The notes beneath the pieces are model-generated. The model was not told the origin of the DNA. It worked only from the letters and a program-made list of their open reading frames with translations, and searched no databases. Source: CAJQLB01 sp041392065 (GTDB lineage Bacteria; Bacteroidota; Bacteroidia; Flavobacteriales; Flavobacteriaceae). Taken from it: 64,000 nt of DNA. Both the position numbers and the translations under genes were made by a program. Below, piece by piece: positions 1 through 8,452 of the stretch (positions within the stretch are counted from its first letter, which is position 1; each line of letters opens with the position of its first letter). The DNA lies in the NCBI GenBank assembly GCA_041392065.1, contig JAWKMU010000004.1, forward strand, positions 323,361 to 387,360. Reading direction: 5' to 3'.

Positions 1-1396
1 TACCTGCATAACCCAAACTATTATCCTCGCTATCAATAGATGTTGATATTAAATATGAAATACTAACTTCGCTCTTGGGACGCACAAACCCATCAATTGT
101 TATGGTTGTATTATTCTTACTATCAATATTCATTTCATTAAAGCCATCGTCATTTCTATAGGTAACCATTGCACCTACATTGTTTTCCTTACCATAATTT
201 TGAGTATACCTCGCCACACCAAAAATACTACCACCAGCTTCGTCTGTATCTCCTTGTCTAACAGCTAATACTCCAATGGTTCGTTTATCATCTCGACTTG
301 TAAATCTTGTTCCATAATCCAATGGAGCTGGCTGAGCATTAAATGTATTATCCAATCCAATAGTTCTACTAAAAAATGGTTTTACTTGATTATTATCGCT
401 TCCAGCCCAAATACCAGAATTTTCAAGAAAAAACTGGCGACGTTCTGGGAAGAAAATATTAAAGCGTTCTAGATTGTTTACTGCTCTATCAACATCTGCT
501 TGTGCAAAATCGGTATTAACAGTTACATCAATAACTGTTTTTGGATTTATAACCCATTTAATATCTCCACCTACTTTGGGTTCATTTGTCTTATCAGTTA
601 TAGTATTTCCAGCCTTGTTTTCATCATATTGATAAAGTGCATAAGGTTCTACTCTAATGTTAGCAGATGGAGGTGGTAGCTCAAGACCTGTTAATTTGGC
701 TGAGTATATCATTCTATTTTCTGAAAACGACTGAGGTATAGCTGGAAAAACAGTTTTTTCAAAATCTCTTCTAGCAAGCCTGTAAAAAGTTATTCCCCAT
801 GAAACTGGTTCCCCATCTATAGGCTTATCATATCGAATAGACTTAAAGGGAATAGCAAACTCAGCATAATACCCATTATCAGTTCTTTCTGTTCTTACAC
901 TCCATAGTGCATTCCAATCTGTGTCTGTGTTCCTGTCATTAAAACTTTGTAAATCTAATTGATTGCCATGAGGTGTTGTTTGAAACGAAACAGCATATTG
1001 CTTTGTGTTTTGAGCATCAATTTGTACACCAAAAACATCATTTTCACTAGTGTTAAAATCTCGTCGTAAATCTTGAATTCTGACTCCTTTTTTTCCGAGA
1101 GAATCTTTTGCAAAAACTCCTATATAAAGGTTTTTGTCATCGTAAAGAACTCTAACTTCTGTTTTGTTTTTAATGTTACCACCTTGTACTGGCTCAACTT
1201 TAAAAAAATCGGTAACGAGATATGAGCTGTCCCAATCTGGTTCGTCTAGCTTCCCATCAATCAATATTTTACCACTAGTTTTGGTTGCTTTTATCTCTAT
1301 AGGGTTTTCAGGTGGAGGGAAATTATCAGCTTTTTTTTCTTGAGCATTAATTGAAAAGATAATTAATGAAATTAGTACTGTATATAGTGCCCTCAT
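1..1396 (-). CDS. DUF5916 domain protein with N-terminal CBM9-like domain (3' end cut by window edge)
   Basis: Open from an ATG at 1396 to the window edge, about 465 residues, so the C-terminus is missing. A Sec signal peptide is visible (hydrophobic stretch residues 4-17, ending INA before QEKK). Residues about 30-235 resemble a family 9 carbohydrate-binding module: the segment IDGKLDEPDW, then LYIGVFAKD, then a WGITFYRLAR segment. Residues about 240 onward match the DUF5916 beta-rich domain, with FPERRQFFLE and FFSRTIGL motifs. Family members are predicted outer-membrane or periplasmic proteins of Bacteroidota with no settled function. It starts 3 bases after the stop of the upstream permease, so it is probably co-transcribed with the ABC exporter. 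Substrate unknown. Confidence 0.8.
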   Translation of the reverse strand, partial: MRALYTVLISLIIFSINAQEKKADNFPPPENPIEIKATKTSGKILIDGKLDEPDWDSSYLVTDFFKVEPVQGGNIKNKTEVRVLYDDKNLYIGVFAKDSLGKKGVRIQDLRRDFNTSENDVFGVQIDAQNTKQYAVSFQTTPHGNQLDLQSFNDRNTDTDWNALWSVRTERTDNGYYAEFAIPFKSIRYDKPIDGEPVSWGITFYRLARRDFEKTVFPAIPQSFSENRMIYSAKLTGLELPPPSANIRVEPYALYQYDENKAGNTITDKTNEPKVGGDIKWVINPKTVIDVTVNTDFAQADVDRAVNNLERFNIFFPERRQFFLENSGIWAGSDNNQVKPFFSRTIGLDNTFNAQPAPLDYGTRFTSRDDKRTIGVLAVRQGDTDEAGGSIFGVARYTQNYGKENNVGAMVTYRNDDGFNEMNIDSKNNTTITIDGFVRPKSEVSISYLISTSIDSEDNSLGYAG

Positions 1397-1399
1397 AAT

Positions 1400-2821
1400 T
1401 TAACTTATTAATTCAACTTTATGCTTATTTGGTTTCGGAATCAATACAACCAATAATATTAAACCACTTAAAATCAACAATCCTAAAGTTTTAGTATATG
1501 TATTTGAGGTTTCATAGCTAAACTCAAACTTTGGGAGATTCTGATAATCACTTTTTGTAAAAACAGAATTATTGTATAACAAAGGAATAAAGTAATCTCT
1601 CCATTCCTTTGAAAATGCTAAACTCTGGTTTTTAAAATCTTGATAATCTTTTGTTGAAGTTCCTGCAATCTGGTTAAATGAATTTTGAACTATCAATGCT
1701 GGAGAAAACCAACTTGATGTACTTACAAATTTGTGTTGATTTTCAATCTGTGATTCAAACTGAGATGTTAAAGGCTCTAATTGGTCTTCCACTAACTGTT
1801 TTGCAGCCATATATCTATGATAAAAACCTATAGTTTGTGTACTATCATTAATAGCATATTCTGGATGGTCTCTTAAAAAGTTATCTAAAATCTCATCTTG
1901 TTTTTTGGCAGCTTCAGCTTTAAGAGTTCGTATTTCATTAAGCATTAAAGTTCTTGAAGGCACAGGATGTAAAGCGTTGTTTATTTGATTAATTATTGAT
2001 GGAGAAAGTAATACAAACAAAATCCAAAACCCTAATAAAGTAATGGCGTTTTTAGCAGAACTTTTAATCCATATATTCGTTGCAAATGCCAATACAAACC
2101 AAAATAAAGAATATGCTATAATTATAGTTAGAAGCTCTATTAAAGACATTGTGCTTGTCTTAAAATCGAAATTAAAAACAATGAATACAATGGTAAGTGT
2201 GACAACAATAGTTAGAAACAACCATAAAAATCTTAATCCTAACTTTTGCAAAACCCAAACTCTAATACTAATAGGTTGAGAAGCAAGCAATTTTAAAGAA
2301 CCACTTTCTCTTTCTGATGCCAAAATATTGAATGAAAAAGCAATAATTATGAGAGGTAAAAGATAAACAATTACAAAAGCCAAGTCAAAACTTCCAAACA
2401 ATAACTGCACAGGACTTGTCATTTCTTTAAAATTTAAAGAAGAATCATCACCAGTAACCGTTGGTTGCACATAATGAGCAAATAAATCGGATTGTCCCGT
2501 TGAAACAAAAGCTGTAGGTTTAGATGGCATATTTACAGTTCTCGGACGTATGTTTCCCACAACAATTGGCGTTGTTAGGCGCTTATTAGATGGTACCACA
2601 TCAAGCCCTTTTTCAATTGAGTCTAAAATCTTCAATGCCTCATTATCCTTTTCCTTTTGCTCAAGAAGTACATTAGCAATATTATCCTTTCTTTTTTTAA
2701 CCTTATTTTGTCCATTATAAACCGCAAAACCAAACAAGATTAAAAGCAAAATGGTTAAAACTTGTACCCATTTATTTCTTATAAGAAGTAACCATTCGTA
2801 TTTAATATTATATTTTAACAT
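1400..2821 (-). CDS. ABC-2 type transporter permease, DUF3526 family (second copy)
   Basis: A 473-residue inner-membrane protein. One N-terminal membrane segment (about residues 17-35) is followed by a roughly 100-residue periplasmic part. Membrane segments then follow around 145-168, 195-215, 225-245 and 260-280, with a second soluble part (about 290-420) and a final segment near 445-463. The ASERESGSLKLLASQP segment after the second membrane helix is the coupling-type motif of ABC-2 permeases such as NosY and GldF. It overlaps the other permease by 14 bases and both are 473 residues, so they probably act as a heterodimer. The substrate is not evident; no nos, nitrate or copper genes are present to support a NosY role. 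Confidence 0.8.
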   Translation of the reverse strand: MLKYNIKYEWLLLIRNKWVQVLTILLLILFGFAVYNGQNKVKKRKDNIANVLLEQKEKDNEALKILDSIEKGLDVVPSNKRLTTPIVVGNIRPRTVNMPSKPTAFVSTGQSDLFAHYVQPTVTGDDSSLNFKEMTSPVQLLFGSFDLAFVIVYLLPLIIIAFSFNILASERESGSLKLLASQPISIRVWVLQKLGLRFLWLFLTIVVTLTIVFIVFNFDFKTSTMSLIELLTIIIAYSLFWFVLAFATNIWIKSSAKNAITLLGFWILFVLLSPSIINQINNALHPVPSRTLMLNEIRTLKAEAAKKQDEILDNFLRDHPEYAINDSTQTIGFYHRYMAAKQLVEDQLEPLTSQFESQIENQHKFVSTSSWFSPALIVQNSFNQIAGTSTKDYQDFKNQSLAFSKEWRDYFIPLLYNNSVFTKSDYQNLPKFEFSYETSNTYTKTLGLLILSGLILLVVLIPKPNKHKVELIS

Positions 2822-4229
2822 TTTTAAGTGATTTAGTAGTGAAAAACAGTATTATGAACGTACAAAACAGCCAACACATTAATAATAATATGTTGCCTTT
2901 ATTGCTTTTTAGAGTTTCTGAAAGTGAAGGAGGTTGGTAGTTAAATTTTGGTAATTGTTTCCAAAAATTGGCATCAGCTCGCCATGACCAATCACCATAT
3001 TCTGAATTTTCAGCAAAATGATCATTAAGAAATTTCTGTGTATTAATTCTGTAGTTTTCAGCAGCATCGGCAAAGTCCCAATGCGTTGTATAATCTGTAT
3101 TGGCTATAGACATACTTAAAAATCGTGCAGGCAAAAAAGGTGAAATAGAAGCCAATTGTCTGTATACCTTAGTTTGGTTATAGTATTGATTTTTGAGTTG
3201 TTTGTAATGTTTAAAATAGATTTCGGCTTCATGCTCTTCTCCTTTTTGCATTCTGTAGCCATCATAATTAAAAGGCAACTGACTCAAACTATCCACTCCA
3301 TATTCTTCTAAAACTTGCTTCTCAAGAATTTTAGCCGCTTCATTCCAAGGATTGTGACCATCCAAACCTTCTTTTTTTTCCTTAACAATGTTTGCTGCAA
3401 ACTCCTGTTTTGTTGGATAAGGATATTTATATTCGGCAAAATTACTAGCTGTTTTTGGTAACACTAGACACACCAAAATCCAAACACTTAATGAAAGCAC
3501 TAAAGAAATTCCTGATTTCTTTACCAAGCTAGAAATAATCAATATCAAATTGATAAAAATGGCATAATAAACTACATAAGTTAGAAATAGAGTAATTAAT
3601 GAAGACCAACTAAAAACTCCAAAATCTTGAAGTGTAGATAATATAATACCAGCAACAATAAATAAAATAAAAACCAATACAAACAAGGGTAAAAATATAG
3701 CTAGCCATTTTCCTAAAATAAGCTTAAAGCTATTGGCACCTTGACTATTAAGTAATGTAATAGTTCCCATTTCCTTCTCTTTTGTGAGGATATTGTAAGC
3801 AATAAGTATGATGAGTAATGGAATTATAAAAAGCAGTATAAAATCAGGTGTTAAATTTCCAAATCTTGCTAATCCAGTTTCGTCAGAAGCCTCGTCAAAC
3901 TGTGAATCATTTCGTTTATGAGCCTCTAAAAAGATTGAAGTTCCGGTGTACTTATCTACACCTTGATCAATTAGTGCTAATGGATATTTAGGCTTAAATG
4001 CATAAGTACCATAGTGAGCTGCAGAGTGTGGATTTTTCTCTCCTTGACTGTCCCAAATCTCTCTTTCAGAATCTTTGGCTACTGAGTACTCTTCGTTAAT
4101 TTTCTTATAGTTTAACGAACTAATAATTACAGCAGCAATTGCTAAGACGACAACAAGAATAAATGCAATTTTAATGCGACCATCCCTAAATAGTTCTTTG
4201 CTTTCTTTTTTAAAAGTTTTAAGTATCAT
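2808..4229 (-). CDS. ABC-2 type transporter permease, DUF3526 family (first copy)
   Basis: A 473-residue membrane protein with the same plan as its downstream neighbour: N-terminal helix (about 20-40), soluble loop, a helix cluster around 135-265, a long soluble loop and a C-terminal helix (about 447-467). The segment TKEKEMGTITLLNSQG corresponds to the ABC-2 coupling motif. Its ATG overlaps the stop of the ATPase gene (ATGA), indicating translational coupling. Family knowledge: DUF3526 permeases pair with a NosF-like ATPase. Inference: it forms the transmembrane half of an exporter with the next gene. Confidence 0.8.
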   Translation of the reverse strand: MILKTFKKESKELFRDGRIKIAFILVVVLAIAAVIISSLNYKKINEEYSVAKDSEREIWDSQGEKNPHSAAHYGTYAFKPKYPLALIDQGVDKYTGTSIFLEAHKRNDSQFDEASDETGLARFGNLTPDFILLFIIPLLIILIAYNILTKEKEMGTITLLNSQGANSFKLILGKWLAIFLPLFVLVFILFIVAGIILSTLQDFGVFSWSSLITLFLTYVVYYAIFINLILIISSLVKKSGISLVLSLSVWILVCLVLPKTASNFAEYKYPYPTKQEFAANIVKEKKEGLDGHNPWNEAAKILEKQVLEEYGVDSLSQLPFNYDGYRMQKGEEHEAEIYFKHYKQLKNQYYNQTKVYRQLASISPFLPARFLSMSIANTDYTTHWDFADAAENYRINTQKFLNDHFAENSEYGDWSWRADANFWKQLPKFNYQPPSLSETLKSNKGNILLLMCWLFCTFIILFFTTKSLKNVKI

Positions 4230-4942
4230 AGCTCAACAGTATTATAGGACATGGTTTCTAAATACTTTTCCTCTAAATCAGATAGCGAAATATCATTAAC
4301 AGACCATTGTTGTTTAAGCTTACCATCTTTCATTATACCAATAGTGGTAGCAACTTCTTTGGCTCTGAATATGTCGTGAGTAGCCATTAAGGTTGCCACA
4401 CCTTTATCCTTGAGTTTTTGAAGTAGTAGTCCAAATTCGTTACTAGCTTTTGGGTCAAGACCTGAAGTAGGTTCGTCCAGCAACAAAACTTTGGCTTCCT
4501 TTGCTAATGCAATTGCAATACCTACTTTTTGTCTCATTCCTTTGGAATATGTTGAAACACGCTTGTTAAAAGCATCTGATTGCAATCCAGCCTCTTCCAG
4601 ATAAGATTTTAATTGATTAGTAGTAAAATTTTTATCGGCTATCCCAGAGAAATAATCCAAATTCTCAATTGCGTTGAGACTTGGATATAACATTAAGTTT
4701 TCTGGTATATAAGCCAAATACTCCTTTGTTTTTTTAGAATGTTTTGCAACATCAATATCATTAATAAATGCATTTCCCGAAGTTGGCTTAATAAAACCTA
4801 AAAGAAGGTTTATTGTGGTTGTTTTTCCTGCACCATTAGCACCTAACAGACAGTAAATTTCTCCTTGTTTAACTTTTAGATTTAGAGCATCTAATGCTAT
4901 AAAGTCATTATAGGATTTTGTGAGATTATTTGTTTTTATCAT
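4226..4942 (-). CDS. ABC transporter ATP-binding protein (NosF/CcmA-like)
   Basis: A 238-residue ATPase with a full motif set: Walker A GANGAGKT at 34-41, signature YSKGM at 132-136, Walker B VLLLDEP at 152-158 and the switch histidine in ATHD at about 189. It is of the length and type (single domain, CcmA/NosF) that pairs with ABC-2 permeases. It leads the ATPase-permease-permease set with a 4-base ATGA overlap to the first permease. The 230 bases upstream separate it from a small His/Cys protein on the same strand, so transcription may be shared or start in that gap. It provides energy for an export complex at the inner membrane; the cargo is unknown. Confidence 0.9.
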   Translation of the reverse strand: MIKTNNLTKSYNDFIALDALNLKVKQGEIYCLLGANGAGKTTTINLLLGFIKPTSGNAFINDIDVAKHSKKTKEYLAYIPENLMLYPSLNAIENLDYFSGIADKNFTTNQLKSYLEEAGLQSDAFNKRVSTYSKGMRQKVGIAIALAKEAKVLLLDEPTSGLDPKASNEFGLLLQKLKDKGVATLMATHDIFRAKEVATTIGIMKDGKLKQQWSVNDISLSDLEEKYLETMSYNTVEL

Positions 4943-5172
4943 CTTGTTTTAAATTTATTGATATACGGTTAATAGATATAAGCACTTCTATATTCCAAAT
5001 GGAGTACAGTTGTTATATGCTAAAATTAATTTGATTAAAAGATGACTTAATAAAGCTTTATCAAGCTTTTATGTTGATCTACAATTGATTGAAAAATTTA
5101 AACACCAAACAGCAATAATGAAAGGCATCACTTGTAATGGATGAAATTCATTAAAAAAATAAGCCATCAAAA

Positions 5173-5484
5173 TTACAAAATTGGTGGAGGCTTGTTATGA
5201 AAGAAAAAGTTGTGGTGTTCTCTGAATAGAGGATTTTTATAAGGTAAAACAAAAGGTTTTGGTAATACCTCTACATCTAATATATCACTTGAATACGAAT
5301 AGGAAAATCCATCAAAAGGTTTAGTTTTATTCGAATCGACAATTAATAAGCACTGTTCACAATGCTTAACATCGTCATTTGAAAAAGCATGAGAAAGTGA
5401 GTGTGCTACTCCAATCTTTAACATTGCAAAGACTAAGAGAAGCAAGATGCTTTTTAACTTTTTGGAAGATTTAGCACTACTCAT
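5173..5484 (-). CDS. Small signal-anchored His/Cys protein, unknown function
   Basis: A 103-residue protein with a basic N-terminus, one hydrophobic helix (about residues 11-27) and an exported tail. The tail carries H28, H32, an HCEQC motif (41-45) and a His-rich end (REHHN, FFFHNKPPP). The spacing of His and Cys residues suggests a metal or redox site, but this is inference only. I recognise the general type as a short protein often placed ahead of transport genes in flavobacteria and cannot assign a family. It lies 230 bases upstream of the ABC ATPase on the same strand. No other ORF competes here, and the composition matches that of its neighbours. Confidence 0.6.
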   Translation of the reverse strand: MSSAKSSKKLKSILLLLVFAMLKIGVAHSLSHAFSNDDVKHCEQCLLIVDSNKTKPFDGFSYSYSSDILDVEVLPKPFVLPYKNPLFREHHNFFFHNKPPPIL

Positions 5485-5549
5485 ATCTCAAAACTAAATA
5501 AAAAATTCTAAATAAAATGTTAATATGTGTATATAATAGTTAGTTCGAG

Positions 5550-5665
5550 AGGAGTGACTCACTTCGTTGGCCTTTCCTCAAAGCTCTTCGCCTTCACTAA
5601 AGTTTTGGCGAACAAAACGTTTGAAAATAGGAGTGACTCCTGCTAGTCGTCTTTCCTCAAAGCTC
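5550..5665. repeat. Pair of 37-bp direct repeats
   Basis: Two 37-base units at 5550-5586 and 5629-5665 (79-base period). They share an 11-base left end AGGAGTGACTC and a 15-base right end CTTTCCTCAAAGCTC around an 11-base variable core. The stretch between them can fold (TTCGCC at the left pairs with GGCGAA). The second unit runs into CAAAGCTCCGCTTTG, a perfect short hairpin. They sit directly beyond the terminator of tRNA-Arg. Only two copies were seen, so this is not a CRISPR array. Confidence 0.7.
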
Positions 5666-5685
5666 CGCTTTGAAAACATTTCAAA

Positions 5686-5719
5686 CAAAAAAACGCTCAA
5701 GCAAGCTTGGCGTTTTTTC
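5686..5719 (-). terminator. Intrinsic terminator downstream of tRNA-Arg
   Basis: A strong stem: ACGC-T-CAAGC pairs with GCTTG-GCGT around a 2-base loop, flanked by A and T runs on the two sides. It reads as a rho-independent terminator on minus, about 20 bases after the tRNA 3' end, and could also work on plus. Confidence 0.75.
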
Positions 5720-5738
5720 TTTTTAAAATGTTTATTCG

Positions 5739-5812
5739 TGACCTCGAGAGGATTCGAACCTCCAACCCTCAGAGCCGAAATCTGATATTCTATCCAGTTG
5801 AACTACGAGGCC
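5739..5812 (-). tRNA. tRNA-Arg (anticodon TCG)
   Basis: On the minus strand it folds as a full cloverleaf: acceptor GGCCTCG with CGAGGTC (one G-U), anticodon stem TCAGA/TCTGA around loop TTTCGGC giving anticodon TCG, and T-loop GTTCGAATC. The discriminator base is A and CCA is not encoded. Confidence 0.93.
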
Positions 5813-5857
5813 TCTAATTCCTGAGAAAACAGGAATCTCTTTTTTAATATAATGACC

Positions 5858-5880
5858 TTTCGACTGCGCTCAAGGCGACA
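5858..5880. repeat. Copy 1 of a short dispersed repeat (TTTCGACTGCGCTCA type)
   Basis: A 23-base element lying between tRNA-Arg and yqeY. It matches at 18 of 23 positions an element found inside the pdhC coding region at 41693-41715. A degenerate relative lies at 29488-29509. It is next to a small inverted repeat, ATTCCTG/CAGGAAT, at 5817-5834. Confidence 0.55.
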
Positions 5881-5891
5881 TTAAAATTTGA

Positions 5892-6341
5892 TTAAGACAA
5901 CTTAGCTCTAACTATATTAGAGATAGTTTTACCATCAGCTTGTCCAGCTAATTCTTTGCTAACTACTCCCATTACTTTTCCCATATCTTTCATGCCTTCT
6001 GCTCCCAGTTTCTCAATAGTCTTTTCTACTACTTTTTCAATCTCTTCTTCACTTAAAGCTTCAGGTAAGAACTGATTTATCACTTCAGCTTCATCTATTT
6101 CAGGTTGCGCCAAATCTTTTCTATTTTGTTCTAAATAAATAGCTGCACTGTCTTTACGCTGTTTTACTAATTTTTGCAATAGTTTTAGCTCTTGTTCTTC
6201 TGACAACTCACCTGAAGCGCCAGACTCTGTTTGAGCCAACAATATTGCCGATTTTATTGCTCTTAATGCTGTTAATGCCGTTTGATTTTTTTCTTTCATG
6301 GCAGTTTTTATAGCTGCCATAACATCTTGCTGTAAACTCAT
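5892..6341 (-). CDS. GatB/YqeY domain protein
   Basis: A 149-residue soluble protein of the YqeY family, which shares the tRNA-binding tail domain of the GatB amidotransferase subunit; its physiological role is not firmly known. Typical features are seen: AIKTAMKEKNQ at the N-terminus, LRAIKSAI, KQRKDSAAIY and the QFLPEALSEEEI hinge, ending with the helical domain. I chose the ATG at 6341 because the family begins with MSLQQDVMAAIK. An upstream ATG at 6413 would add 24 residues with no family similarity. It lies between the terminator of ftsZ and tRNA-Arg, so it probably has its own promoter. Confidence 0.88.
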   Translation of the reverse strand: MSLQQDVMAAIKTAMKEKNQTALTALRAIKSAILLAQTESGASGELSEEQELKLLQKLVKQRKDSAAIYLEQNRKDLAQPEIDEAEVINQFLPEALSEEEIEKVVEKTIEKLGAEGMKDMGKVMGVVSKELAGQADGKTISNIVRAKLS

Positions 6342-6417
6342 TTCTTTTGATTTTTGTAGAACTGCGAAGATATGAAAAAGTAAGGAGTTTCTATTGAGTC
6401 TATAAAAACTCAAAACA

Positions 6418-6456
6418 TAAAAAAAACCCGAAAAATAGTTTAGAATTTTTCGGGTT
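6418..6456 (-). terminator. Terminator of the dcw/ftsZ operon
   Basis: AACCCGAAAAAT at 6425-6436 pairs with ATTTTTCGGGTT at 6445-6456, and on minus the stem is followed by a run of eight Ts. It sits 37 bases after the ftsZ stop and is the first strong terminator after mraZ. Confidence 0.85.
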
Positions 6457-6492
6457 GGGTACGAAGTTGTGCCACAAAAACTTGACTTGCTA

Positions 6493-8406
6493 TTAATCTA
6501 CGTTGTCGTGTAAAAAAGAATTGTTACTTCGTATTTGTAAATCTTCGTTATCATCTGTTCCGAGTGATAAACGAGATGTATTGGTTTCTGATGAATGCTG
6601 TGCTTGCTCTAAGTTTACACCTTGTCTTTTATAAGCAGGCACTTTTTCATAATCATCAATTTTTGAATTATTGAACTTATAGTTGAACTCTTTCATTTTT
6701 CTTCGTCTCTCATCTGCTCTTTCCTTTAAAATTTCGGAGATTGGACTGTTCATTGGGTCGAGTTCTTCAGTTTCAGTTTCTACTTCCTTCTTTTCAACCA
6801 CTTTCTTTTCAAAAACTATGTCTTCTTCTATCTTTACAATAACCTCTTTTTGCTTTTTTGTTTGATTTATTGAAGATTCTACTGTGATATAATCATCAAG
6901 AGCATAGCGTTTTTCACCTTCTTCATTGGCTTCAGTGACAGTAATAAGCTCAATGTAATCGTTTACAGGCATTTCTTTTACTTCTTCATTTTCGTCTAAA
7001 CTAAACAACACTTTATTGTCTTGCTTATCAGTTTTTATCTCATTTGCAGTTGGCTTGTTTGATAAAGGCAAATCGAAAGTGAGCATGATTTGTTCTTCTT
7101 GCACTTCTTCTGGTTCTTCTACTTTTGGTTTTACTTCATTAATAATAAAATCATCCTCAAGTGTATTTGCCAAAACCTCGTCATAAATCACATTCATGTT
7201 TCTTAATAGTTCTGTAGTTGGAATAAGGTCCATTTCTGGCATTATCTGCGCTTCTTCCTCATCAATTTCAAGACTGTGAACTATTTTTTCGTCTTTATTC
7301 TCCAAAATGATGTCTGGTCTAATAATAACAGGGTCTCTATCTTTTAAAACTTCCTGTTCTGTTTGATGGTCTTCTAAAGAATGCACTACTTTTTTTACTT
7401 CTGTATTAGAAATTTCATCTTGTTGGTCTACATTAAATCCAGTAGCAATTATGGTTACAGAAATAGATTCTTGTAACGATTCGTCCTCGCCAACTCCCAT
7501 GATAATATTAGCTCCATGACCAGCTTCGTTTTGAATATGGTCATTAATTTCGCCTATTTCATCAATGGTAATTTCTTGAGCTCCAGAAACGATAAGCAAC
7601 AATACGTTTTTAGCTCCAGTAATTTTATTATCATTTAATAATGGTGAATCTAAAGCTTTCATAATAGCTTCAGTTGCACGATTGGTTCCAGATGCAGTTG
7701 AAGATCCCATTATTGCAGTACCACTATTACTTAATACTGTTTTTGCATCACGTAAATCGATATTTTGGGTATAGTGATGTGTAATAACCTCAGCAATACC
7801 TCTTGAAGCTGTTGACAATACTTCATCAGCTTTAGAGAATCCAGCTTTAAAACCAAGGTTACCATAAACTTCACGTAGTTTGTTGTTGTTAATTACTACT
7901 AAAGAATCTACATGAGCGCGTAAATTTTCGATACCTTTTTGAGCTTGAGCAATCCTGATTTTACCTTCAAATTGAAATGGCATGGTTACAATTCCTACGG
8001 TAAGAATATCCATTTCTTTAGCAATTTTAGCGATTACTGGAGCAGCACCTGTTCCAGTTCCTCCTCCCATTCCAGCAGTTATAAATACCATTTTAGTGTT
8101 GGTATCTAACATGCGTCTTATTTCTTCCATGCTTTCTTTGGCAGCTTGTTCTCCGACTTCAGGATTGGCACCTGCTCCAAGTCCTTCGGTTAAATTAACA
8201 CCAAGTTGAATTTTATTAGGCACACCACTATTTTGTAGTGCTTGTGCATCTGTATTGCAGATTACAAAGTCAACGCCTTTAATTCCTTGCTGGAACATGT
8301 GATTAATGGCATTGCTACCTCCTCCTCCAACACCAATAACTTTGATGACGTTGGATTGGTTTTTTGGCAAATCGAATGTGATTCCAAAATCTTTGTTGCT
8401 ACTCAT
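6493..8406 (-). CDS. ftsZ: Cell division GTPase FtsZ
   Basis: A tubulin-like GTPase that polymerises into the division ring. The tubulin signature GGGTGTG is at 114-120. The nucleotide-binding loop VGGGGSNA (26-33) and the T7-loop region NNNKLREVYG...FSKADEVLS are present. The GTPase core ends near residue 330. It is followed by an unusually long, acidic, low-complexity linker of about 290 residues and a conserved-looking tip (SNNSFLHDNVD) in place of the canonical FtsA/ZipA-binding peptide. At 637 residues it is far longer than the 383 of E. coli FtsZ, but long forms are usual in this family of bacteria. It is the last gene of the division operon, 46 bases after ftsA, and is followed by a terminator. 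Confidence 0.97.
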   Translation of the reverse strand: MSSNKDFGITFDLPKNQSNVIKVIGVGGGGSNAINHMFQQGIKGVDFVICNTDAQALQNSGVPNKIQLGVNLTEGLGAGANPEVGEQAAKESMEEIRRMLDTNTKMVFITAGMGGGTGTGAAPVIAKIAKEMDILTVGIVTMPFQFEGKIRIAQAQKGIENLRAHVDSLVVINNNKLREVYGNLGFKAGFSKADEVLSTASRGIAEVITHHYTQNIDLRDAKTVLSNSGTAIMGSSTASGTNRATEAIMKALDSPLLNDNKITGAKNVLLLIVSGAQEITIDEIGEINDHIQNEAGHGANIIMGVGEDESLQESISVTIIATGFNVDQQDEISNTEVKKVVHSLEDHQTEQEVLKDRDPVIIRPDIILENKDEKIVHSLEIDEEEAQIMPEMDLIPTTELLRNMNVIYDEVLANTLEDDFIINEVKPKVEEPEEVQEEQIMLTFDLPLSNKPTANEIKTDKQDNKVLFSLDENEEVKEMPVNDYIELITVTEANEEGEKRYALDDYITVESSINQTKKQKEVIVKIEEDIVFEKKVVEKKEVETETEELDPMNSPISEILKERADERRRKMKEFNYKFNNSKIDDYEKVPAYKRQGVNLEQAQHSSETNTSRLSLGTDDNEDLQIRSNNSFLHDNVD

Positions 8407-8452
8407 ATAATTAGTTTTTACTGGATTAGTAATTAATATTTTATTTTTTTAT

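Noticed and set aside
1400..4942. Nitrous-oxide reductase accessory genes nosFY
   Set aside because: Similarity is to the general NosF/NosY transporter type; no nosZ, nosD or nosL is present.
5489..5496. TAGTTTTG -7 box for the small His/Cys protein gene
   Set aside because: It is only 5 bases from the ATG, leaving no room for a leader; probably a chance match in AT-rich DNA.
5550..5665. CRISPR array
   Set aside because: Only two repeat units, imperfect in the centre, with no regular spacer and no cas genes.
5567..5785. 72-residue ORF across the repeats and tRNA-Arg
   Set aside because: It runs through a tRNA gene and a terminator and has no independent support.
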